Source: a virus
Virus record (IMG/VR): IMGVR_UViG_3300009550_000061
Location: 1 to 25,201 of that record
Length of the DNA: 25,201 nucleotides
Strand: one strand, 5' to 3'
The position numbers and the translations under genes were made by a program. The notes under the pieces were generated by a model. The model did no database searches. It was not told the origin of the DNA and worked only from the letters and a program-made list of their open reading frames with translations. Each line of letters begins with the position of its first letter. Position 1 is the first letter of the stretch. Below, piece after piece: positions 1-12,000 of this stretch.

Positions 1-3000
1 GGATTTGCTCAGACTGGTTATGTTTTATGTGGTATTAACTCAATTACATATTCATCAAAATCAGTTAACCAGTTCTTTGGTTGCACTAACATCACAGAAA
101 ATATTGGTATTGGTTCTGATCTTAGAGCAGATGAAACAATCTTTGGTTATGAAGATGGAGATTTAACAAAGAGAGTTGATTTAAGAATAACTGGTGTTCT
201 ATCTGAATTTAAAACAGTTTCAGATATCTCTTCTGTATCTGAAGGAGAAAGAATTTTTGTTAAGAACGTAGGTGAAACTATAAGTAATCCTAGTTTTGAT
301 AAGTCATATAAAGAAATATTTGCCAACTCATGGATTTACAATACTAGTTCCAGATATCAGATAACTCAAATTAACGGTTCTACTCTTGTATTGGGAAGTT
401 CAATTGATAAATCCAGTTTAAAAGTTGGTGATAAGGCAGAAATTTTATCTAGAAATTCTGAGAATGTTGAAGTTTCATTAGTTGAAGTTACAAATATTGA
501 TCCTTCAAGTAATCAAGTAATAGTTTCTGGAATATCTGGATTTACTCCTGTAGTTGGTTTATATTATGATTTAAGAAGAAAATTAAATAAAGCAATTAGT
601 CAAGGCATAGAAATAGGAGAAGGCAATTCAAATATTATATCTGATGTACTAAACGTATATACTGATGATGATATTGATGGATATGTTGCATCTAACTCTC
701 TACCAAGTTATACATTACCTTCATCTGTTAAGAGAACTTTAATTTCTATATCATCTACAAATGGATTTTTGGGAGGATATAATAGTCTAACTAAGGATTA
801 TAATGAAGTATTTTCTGGTAATAATGACGAAATTGAGTTAATTACTGGAGATGCTGTAGTTTATGAATCATCTAATCCATTAACTAACTTAGAATCTGGT
901 ACAACTTACTATGTTGAAATAGTTCAACCAAAACCTGGTAAAATTAGACTATATCGTTCTAGAGGAATGATAGGTAATGTAGTAAATGCTATCAGATTTG
1001 TTGCTGAAGGACTTGCAACAACTTCTACTCATACATTTACAAAAGAAAGTGAGTACGCTAAGAATTTATCTGCTAATAAAATTCTTAAGAAATTCCCATT
1101 AAGTCAAGATCTATATGTTTCTGGTAAAAATGAAACACCAGTTAACAATATCGGTATGTTGATTGATGGTGTTCAAATAAGAACTCCAATATCAGAAGAT
1201 TACATTTATTATGGTCCTGTTGATAGTGTAGATGTATATAATGGTGGTGAAGATTATGATGTAGTAAATCCACCAAGATTGGTTATTGAAAATAGTATTG
1301 GTGCTGGTGTAACAGCGTTAATAGAACCTGTTATTAGTGGAACAGTTAAAGAAGTATTTGTAGACCCTCATGATTTTGATATAGATGAAGTAAAGGCTAT
1401 CTCATTAACTGGTGGTAATGGATCTGGTTGTCTTTTAGAACCAGTTATTGGGCAAAGATACCGAGAAATGTTATTTGATAGTAGAGATATTTTCTTCTCT
1501 GGTGGACTATCAATCGAAGATGAGACAATTACATTTAAGAAAAAGCATTTCTTAGATAATGGTGATCTTATTTTCTATAATAGCAATGGTAATCCTTCTA
1601 TTGGTATAGGTGGATTTGGAGATAATACAAATACTGCTACTGGAAGATTAGCAACTGGTGCTGGATATAACATTAGAGTAGTTAATTCAAGTACAATTCA
1701 ATTACATCAGACATACGATGATGCAATTGCTGGTATTAATACTATTGGTATTTCAACCGCAACCAACGCTGCAGGTATTCATAAGTTTAGAACAGTATCT
1801 AAGAAAACTTTACAGTCAGTTAAAGTTATAAATTCTGGTTCTGGATATCAATATAGAAAATTACATATCAAACCTACAGACGTTTCTATAGGATATGCAA
1901 AGATAAACTTTAAAGATCATGGTTTCTCTGATGGCGATCTTGTTGAATATTCAACTTCAGGTACTATTATTGGTGGATTAAGTACATCTAATTCTTATCA
2001 TATATTAAAAATTGATGATAATTCGTTTAGATTGGCAGATGCTGGTTCTGGAACTCCATCTAGAAATGCTTATAATAGACGTGATTATGTTGGTTTAGAA
2101 ACTCAAGGAGAAGGATTCCAAACATTTAAGTATCCAGATATTAAAGTAACCGCAGAAGTTTCCTTTGGATCGACTGTTACTGGAACGTTTAACTTTACTC
2201 CAGTAGTTACAGGTAGTATAATTGATACTTATCTTTATGAAAAAGGTACTAAGTATGGTTCAGATATATTAAATTTACAGAAAAATCCAAAAATAGTTGT
2301 TGAAAATGGAAAAGATGCAATTGTTGGTGGAGCAATTGTTGGTGGTAAAGTTGTTGATGTTCAGGTTTTAAATAGAGGTCAGCAATATTACTCTTTACCA
2401 GAAGTTTCTATAGAAGCAGTTGGAATGACCACAACTGGGATTAGTGGTGCTGGAGTTTTTGGAACTGGTGCTATTCTAAAACCAACAATTAGTGAAGGAA
2501 GACTAACTGGTGTAGAAGTAATTAATCCTGGTATTGGATATACTGCTTCTTTAGTTACATTTAGCGTTAAGGCAAGAGGAAAGAATGCTAAGTTTGAACC
2601 TAGAGTTAGAAAATTAACAGTTGATAATAACAAGAGGCAAGGTAGTTACAGTTTAAATTCTGAAGGTGAGAATAGTTTACACCTTAGTGTTCATGGATAT
2701 ACATCGGATATTAGAACATCGTTTAACGATGATGGAACTAAACATTCACCAATTATTGGTTGGGCATATGATGGAAATCCAATTTATGGACCATATGGTT
2801 ATACAGAAATTGATCAATTAGGTCCTGCTGTTGGTATTGTAACTTCTGGTTATACTTTAGATGTAACTAAGGTTGTAGATCGTCCATCCACAACTAAGTT
2901 TGAGAGTGGATTTTTTACTGATGATTGGCAATATACTGGATCACATACTCTTGATGAGCATAATGGTAGATTCTGTAAAACTGATGAATTTCCAAATGGT

Positions 3001-6000
3001 GTTTATGCATATTTTGCTAGTGTAGCACCTAGTTCACAAACAAATGATTTAGAACCAAGTTTCCCATATTTTATAGGTAAAACTTATAGATCTCCATATA
3101 TTTTATCCAATACTACATTAAATCAAGAATTTGATTTTAATAATTCTAATTTAGCAAGAAATACTTTCCCATATAAAGTTGGTAATGTATTAGCAGATAA
3201 TGATTTTATTGTAGAATCTAATGAATTCTTAAGACAATTAACAACTGTTGAATCAGTTACTACTGGTGAAATTGATAGTTTACAAGTTTTAGATGGTGGT
3301 GATGGTTATAGAGTCGGTGATTTTACAGAGTTTAATAATGTTGGAACTAATGGATCAGGTTTAAGAGGACAAGTTAAATCTCTAGTTGGTATTGGCATTT
3401 CTAGTATTGAGACACAATTAACTAGATACGAGAATGCAGTATTTACTTGGAAAACTGGTAATCAGGTTACTGCAACATATTCACCATTCTTTGAAGTAAA
3501 TGATCTTGATACCGTTTCTATTTCTGGATTAAGTAGTCCAATAGTTCACCTTACAAATTCATTTACTGTTGGTGTTTCAACTGATAAGATTGGACTTGCT
3601 CAATCTATGACTGCAAACGCAGTTGTTACAGGTAGAGTTGATGATATTTACGTAAATACTATTCCAAAAACAGTTTCTATTGGATCATCTATAAAAATTA
3701 GTGATTTTGAGACTGTTAGAGTTCTTAATATCTTTGATATAGGTTCTATTCTAAGAGTAAAGAGATTTGGTTCAGGTATTGCTCATGCTTATGGATCTAA
3801 GTTAGATATTTTAAATAGGGAAATTACAATACCTGTTAAGGTTGAGAAATTTGAATCTAAGGTTAATGACTTAGTTTATTTTAATGCTAATCAGGCAGTT
3901 GGACTAGGTACAACATCTGGTGGTACGATTAGTGTAAATTATACTGTTGGTGAAACTCCAAAAGAGGTTTCAATTCCAACAAGAACAATATATCTTCCAA
4001 ATCATCCATTTGTTAATGGTCAGCAATTAACACTTACTAAGAGAGGAACTGCTACTTCGATGATTGTTGGAGAAGAAAGTGCTCCAAATAATCTATTCAA
4101 TATTCCTGATGTAACGACAGATACATTTACGGTATATGCGATTAATAAAGGACAAAATTATATTGGTCTTGTAACTGAAAGAACTTCAATTGGTAGTACA
4201 AGTGAAGGATTATTCTTCCACGGTAATGGATCTGATGATTTTGAATATGCTTTAGAATCTAATAATACTCAAGTTATTGGTGATGTTGATGATGTTACAG
4301 CAACAATTACTACAAATATTGGAGCAGCAATAACTTCTACACACGGTCTACAAAATGATGATGTAATTAATCTGAATGTTATACCAAATAATATTGTTGG
4401 AATTGGTAGTACTACACCATTAAGTCTTTCGTTTAATTCAGAATTCCAAAAATTATTGGTTAATAGGACTGGATTTGGTTCTGATGCTATAGATGTAATA
4501 AACAATAGAATTACAATCAACTCTCATGGATATAAAACTGGTGATAGGGTTTTATATGAAAGTAGTGATGCTGCAGATGGATTGAATAATCCTTGTTACT
4601 ATGTTTATGAAGAAAATTCAAATCAATTCAGTTTAGGTGAAACTTTAAATGATGTGCAGCAACAACCACCATTATTGGTTGGTATTACTTCTACTGGAGG
4701 ACAAACTCATAGTGTTGCTTTAGTCAATCCACAACTTAAAGTAACTAAGAGTTCTAAATTATCATTTAATGTTTCTGATACATCTTTAACTGGATATGAT
4801 CTTAAATTCTTCTATGATAAAGAGTTTAAGAATGAGTTTATTAGTTCTCAAGATAGTAGCATCTTTAATAGAGCTGGTGTTGGTACAGTAGGTGTAGGAA
4901 CAGATTCGGTTGTATCAGTTGCATTCTCAAAATCAACTCCAACTGAATTATATTATGCGGTAGAAAAAGGTGGATACATTAGTACTGCAGATCCATTAGT
5001 TGAAAATAATTCACAAATTAAATTTGTAGATAGTTCTTATAGTGGTGATTATAAGATATTTGGCATAACCTCCGATACATTTAAGGTTTCTCCTACAAAA
5101 ATACCTGAACTTCTTTCATATCAGGCAGATCAATGTGAAACAATTGAATATTCAACAGAATCTAAAACTGTAGTTGGATCTATAAAAGAATTAAAAGTAA
5201 TTTCTAAGGGTGTTGATTATAAGAAGATACCAAAATTTGAAAGAATTGTTAGTGCAAGTGGTTCAAATTGGAGTAATACTATTGATTATAAGAAAGGTAC
5301 TGTAGTTCAATTTGCTGGATTGACCTATGTTGCAATCACAACTAGTACCAATAGTGTTCCAACAACACCAGAAAATTGGAGTCAAGTTACTACTAGTGGA
5401 ACAAATGCAAATGTTGTGGCACTTTCTACATCAATTGCAAGAATTAATGATGTAAGAATATTCGATATTGGATATGAATATCCATCAGATAAAACATTAA
5501 GTCCTGAAGCATTTGTTTCTCCTGTAGTTAGGATTGATAATGTAGATAGTATCACAGGTATTAATGTTGTAGATGGTGGTAATCAATTCCTATCTGCTCC
5601 AGATGTTATTGTTTATAATCCAGAAAGTGATCTCGTTGTAGACGAAACTTCATTAACTGCACATACACCACATCAATCAATATCTGAAATTAATATTATT
5701 GCTCCTATTCAAGGATTAGAATCTGTAAACCATAGGATTGTTACTGTTAATAATTCTAATGGTGTTGGAATTAGTTCCATGACTGGTGGTGGAAGTGGAA
5801 TAGTTACTTGTGTATTAGAAACTCCAATAAACGGATTTGTAAATCCTCCATTCACAACTGGAGATGAGATTTTTGTAGAAGGTGTTGAATTATTTGGTGA
5901 AGCAGGTATTGGAACACAATCTAATACAAACTCTTCTGGTATTGCTACTGGTGGAGATGGTTATAACTCTGCAAATTATCAATATAGATTCTTTATCGTT

Positions 6001-9000
6001 GATGAATATACAAACTCAAATCCAGCAATTTTGAAATATAGTGTATCTGGATTAACAACCAATCCAGGTATTGCTAAGACTTATCAATCTGGTTATGCAA
6101 ATATCATTAACAGAAAGAATTATCCTGTATTTGAAGTTATTCAAGAAAGGGGATTATTACTACTTAATGAAAGTGTTCTTGTTAAGGGTACAGATAAGTT
6201 TATTGAAAGAGGATTAACTGTAGTAGAATCTAGAGAAGATTTTATTAAAGTTGATGGTGATTATCAATTAAGAGTTGGTGATAGAATACGGGGTGCTAAT
6301 AGTAATATAAGTGCAACAGTAAGTTCTATTGTTGGAAATAGAGCTAAATTTAAGGTTGATTATTCCAATAGACAAGATTATGGATGGTTGGATAATACTG
6401 GAAAATTAAATGAAGATTTCCAAGTTATACCAGATAATGATTATTATCAGAATCTATCATACTCTATTAAGAGTCCAGTTGCTTGGGATGATTTAGTTAA
6501 TCCTGTTAATAGATTAGTTCACCCATCAGGTCTTAAAAATTTCTCTGATGTTGGTATAACTTCTGCTGTTAATGTTGGTATTGGAACTACTATTCAGGCA
6601 AATCCTGTTATAGTTGTTGATCTTATGAATGATAAGAGAGTTGATACAATCAACAACTTTGATTTTGGAAGAGATTATGATGCTAGACCTGACGTAAATC
6701 CAACAAAATCAAAATTTGCAACATTCCAAAATACAAAATTAACAGACTATACAAAGTGTAAATCAAATAGAGTTTTGATTCATGATGATATTAGTGGAAG
6801 ATTCTCAAGTAAGGGATTCCAAGATGTATTTACTGAAATTGAAGAAATTGATGGTAACTTTACCAAGTATTTGGTTCAAATTGTTAATGCAGATACATTA
6901 GATATTCAATTATCAGAAATTGCTGTATTAACAACCACAAATAATGCATTTTTAGTTGAAAAATCATCAGATTTCACAAACATAAAGTTGGGTGACTTTG
7001 AAGCAACTTCAGATGCATTCCAAAGAAAGGCATTAAACTTCTTACCAACTGACAAGTATGATAGAGATCATGATATTAAGATCTTAAAAACAGAGTTTAT
7101 TACTAATGCAGTTAAGACTGAATCTACTTCCATAGGTCAGGTTGATTTAACTGGCGTTAATGTAAAAGTTGCAATCGCACAAACAGATATTAACGATAAT
7201 ATTATAGGAGTTACTACAACAACTATAGCACAATTCTCTGATACTGATTTTAATGGACTCTTTGCTGATATATTGGTTCAGGATGATATTACTAAAGAAC
7301 TTAACTATGGTGAGGTTATATTAGACTTTGATGGAACTAATATCTTCTATGCAGAAACTTATGTTGACGCATTAAATGTTTCTTATAGTGCATCTAGGGT
7401 TGGAGTTCTTACTGCAAGATATGATTCTGGTACAATTTACCTTGAATGTGAAAATGATACGAAGAGAGTAATTAATGCAAGTGCAAATATCGTTGGTTTA
7501 GGTGCAACAATTGACGGAAATGGAATTGTTGGAGTAGGAACATATAGATATGCAGTTCCAGGACAACCTGCAGGTGCTGAAAGATCTGCTAGGTTAGAAT
7601 CAACATATCATACGGGTACTTCAACACCAATATTAATTTCTACAATTGATAATAGAATTGATAGTGCAATTAAGACTCTTGTGAGAGTTAATAGTAGTAC
7701 TGAATCTGCTATACATCAAGCAGTTATTATGCAAGATGAAGGAACCGCAACTACCATACAATATCCATTTACAGGACAATCTAATAGTGGATTAGGTACA
7801 ATTGGTGCAGTTACATCTGGAAATAATATTAATATTAATTTCTATCCTGATACTTCACAAACATCTTTAATTGAAGTTCAGGCATTTAATGAAGTATTCA
7901 ATACTATAAACGATTTCCAAAATACTCCAGATTCTCTAGTTGTTGGACCTGCAGAGAAGAGTGTAGTATTATCTGCTTATGATGGTGTAAATGGATCTAG
8001 AGCAAATAAAGTTAATTTTGACTTAAATCATAATAATATTCCAGTTTATACTAAGATATTTAATCCTGCAGATGCAACTCAGTTGAATATGGTAACTGGT
8101 GAGTTTACTCTACCAAATCATTTCTTCAATACTAATGAGCAATTAACATATTCTCCAGGATCAACCTTTATCGGTATTGGATCAACTGCAGTATCAATAG
8201 GATCTACAACCAATAATGCTGGTATTACAACTGATATATTACCATCTGAAGTATTTGTTAAGGTTACTAATGAGAATAAATTTAAATTATTCAGTAGAAA
8301 AGAATATATTTCTGCTGGTGCTGCTATAACATTTACTGGTGTTGGTGAAGGTAATGCACACCAACTTGATATGACTAAAAAACTATCTAAGACTGTTATT
8401 GGTTTAGATGGTATCGTTCAGCAACCAATTACATTTACTTCAATCGAACATACACTTGATGGTGCTATTGGTGCAGGAACATCTCAGTTTGTTCTTAGTG
8501 GAATTAGTTCAGTTCAACCCAGAGATGTATTGAAGATTGATAGTGAATATATGAAGGTTGAGCAAGTAGGATTTGCAAGCATTTCTACTGGAACTATAAA
8601 CGATTCTACTGATGTTGCCCTCGGTATTTGTACTCTACCCGTTGTTAGAGTTAATAGAGGATCTTTGGGTATAGGAGCAACTTCTCACGCTGACACAACC
8701 GCTACTAGGGTTCATAGAGGATCCTTTAATATTGTTGATAGTACTGTATGGTTCTTAGATCCACCAAAAGGAAATACTAGAGCAAGAAGGAATGACACTA
8801 ACTTACCATATGTAAGAGCAGAATTTAGTGGTAGAACATTCTTAAGAAGCAATTATGACACTAATATGGTGTTTGATGATGTTTCAGATTCATTTACTGG
8901 AATTGGTAAAACCTACACAATGACTGTTGGTGGTGCTAATACAGAAACTGGTGTTGCTGTTGGAAATGGTATCTTATTCATTAATGGTGTATTCCAGACT

Positions 9001-12000
9001 CCTCTTACATTAAACAATGCAGGTAATAACTATGAGATAAAAGCAGATTCTACTGCTGGTATTTCTAGTGTTATATTTACTGGAATATCTTCAGAGAATG
9101 GTACTCCGATGCAATCTGATTTTGATATCAATCAGAATCAACTACCAAGAGGTGGACTGATTGTTTCTATGGGTTCTACTCCAGGTATTGGATATGCTCC
9201 ACTTGTAGGTGCTAAAGTTAAACCAAGTTTAAATGATAATATTAACTTATTTGCTGCTGGTTCTATCAGTAAAATTACTGGAATAGGTGCTTCATCTAAG
9301 TATGAAATTGGTATTCAAACTGCTGCATATGATAATACTACTGGAATCATAACGGTTACAACCAATTCTGTTCATGGATATGCTTTACAGTATCCAATGT
9401 CGGTTCATCTTAAGCATTTAGAATTTAAGTGTCCAACTGATGCTGTTGGAACTCCTACTAATGCTACAACATATGATCCAGCAACAGGTGATATGGTAGT
9501 AACAATCGCAAATCACGGTCTTTATGATGGTGATGCAATTAAATTTGAGAAGGAATCAATAACCTTTAGTTGCAATTATAATGGTGCTACTGGTTCTGCT
9601 GCAGAGAAAGCATATCCTAGAGAAACTGATCCTGCTTATGACAAGTACCTATACATCTCTGACGTAACGACAAATACATTTAAGGTAAATGTTCTATTAG
9701 GAACAACACCAACCAATACAGATGCACACACATTCGTTTCAGCAACTCCTAATGCAGTAAGAACAATAGGTGGTGGTGGATATCTTGGTGTTACAACTTC
9801 ATTCTTCCAAGATCATGAAAGAGGTTTACCTTTAGTTGGTATTATATCTGAGAGAACATTTGAAGTTCAAGCTGGTTTAACCACTATTCCACACGTTTAT
9901 CATGGTGGTGGAAGTGTATATGAATTTTATCCCGATTTAACATTTGGTTCTGGATATAGAGATCCAGTTTCTATCGGAGTTACTGATATCCAGTTTATTC
10001 ATAAATTTGTTTCTTCAAATACAAATTCAATTACTGCTAATACAGGTACTCAATATACACCTTCAATAGTTGATTATATTTCATCTACTGGAGAGTTGAT
10101 AATAACTCTTGGAGATAATCACGGATTGACTGCTGGAAATGTAGTAGAGATTGCTAACGCAACATATAATCCAACTAGTGGTGCTATGACAATCACCGCA
10201 GGTGTACTAACTAACGGTCACGGATTCTCTAACGGTGATTATGTTAAGATAAAGGATCATTCAATCACATTTACGTGTGATATGGATAATAATGCTACTA
10301 ATCATACTTATCCTAGACCTTCTGATCCAATAAGTGGTAAGTGGGTGACTATTTCAAATGTAACGCAGTTTACCTTTGATATTAATGTTGGAGCATCTCC
10401 AGAGGTAACATTTACTCCATCATTTGCCGAATACGATCCTACAACAGGATTGATGGAAATAACAATCGGTACTCATACCTTAGAACCAGGAACTAGCATC
10501 AAACTTGATCAAGAATCAATTAAATTTACTTGTGATCTTGATGATAATAATGCTGAGAAGGCATATCCTAGAACTACTGATCCATTCTACAATACTGCAA
10601 TCAAGATTGAGTCTGTTACTGATACAACTATCACAATTCAAACTCTAACTACAATACCATCAACAAATATTTCAAGACATACCTTTAGTAGTGCAAATGC
10701 TAATGCAGTAAGAACTGGTGGAAATTACACTCACACATATGTTTCGGGACAAGCTGCAGCAGCGACTGCAATTACAAGAGCAGCAAATACAGTTACTATC
10801 GGAACAGAATCTCTAAACTTTACTTGTTCTAGAGATGATCATGATAGTATTCATCCATATCCTCGTTCTACAGATCCTGCTGCTGGACAAACATTAGGAA
10901 TAGAAGGTGTTACAAGTAACACTATTACCGTTAATGTTGGATCTGGTGGTGGAGGAGGAACTGGTGCTTCTATTACTGCTAAAGTTGCAACAAATAAGCA
11001 TAAGTTTGTAAATTCTATTGGAACTCACATATTTGTAGGAACTAGTAAATGGGATGCTGTTACCGTAGGAACTACAAAGAGAAGTGTTTCTGATGCAACG
11101 TATATACCATCTACAGGTTTAATAGAGTTAACAATAGGAACTCATAGTTATACAACTAGTGATACTTTAACTATTGCTAAGAAATCACTTATCTTTACTT
11201 GTGATGCTGATGATCATGCCACATTACATGCATATCCAAGAACTTCTGATCCAGCATACAACACACCATTAGCAATTACTGCCGTAACTGGAACTACAGT
11301 AACTGTTAATGTTGGTGCTCCACATCAGCAAGATGGTGTTACTGTTTCATATGGAACTACAACAGCAAGTAGTGCAACTTACGATCCAGCAACTGGTGAG
11401 ATAGTTGTTATTAGTAACAATCATGGAATTCCTGGATCCGTTTCTATAACACCAACAAATGCATCTTATGTTAAGAATACTGGTAATTTAACTCTTACTA
11501 AAGCAAATCATGGATATTCTATTGGTGATAATATTTTAATTGAAGATTATGGTTTGACATTTACTTGTACTAAGGATAATAATCAAACAGAACACAGATA
11601 TCCAAGACCTACTGATTATGCGAGTGGAAAATGGCTTTCAATTTATGCTGTTACAACTAATACATTTAAAGTTAATGTAAATCCAAATCCATCAGCATCT
11701 CAATTTACACATACATTTGTACCTGCTAAGACTGTAACTAATTGTATTCAGAAATCAAATGCTAATGTTGGAATTACAACAGGATCTTTAGTATTCAAGT
11801 GTGCTCAAGATGCATATCAATCAAATCATTTATATCCACGAGTAACTGATCCAGCATATAATACAGATTTACCTGTAGGTAGGGTAACAATAAACACTAT
11901 GAGATTGCAGGTAGGTAAATCTCCTGCTGGAACTGGTGGTGCTTTAGACTTTACTATTACAAATCAAGGTGCAAGATACGTTAATCCTGAAGTTTCAACA

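Noticed and set aside
391-393. TTG as the start codon of the giant gene
   Set aside because: The frame is open for 130 codons before it, back to base 1, with the same protein character and no ribosome site at 391. The true start is upstream of the window.
2388-2633. Minus-strand open frame inside the giant gene
   Set aside because: It lies wholly opposite a strong coding frame, has no ribosome site and no recognisable features; the minus frames at 4269-4520, 13392-13613, 16080-16337, 18924-19178, 21123-21449 and 22392-22604 are rejected for the same reason.
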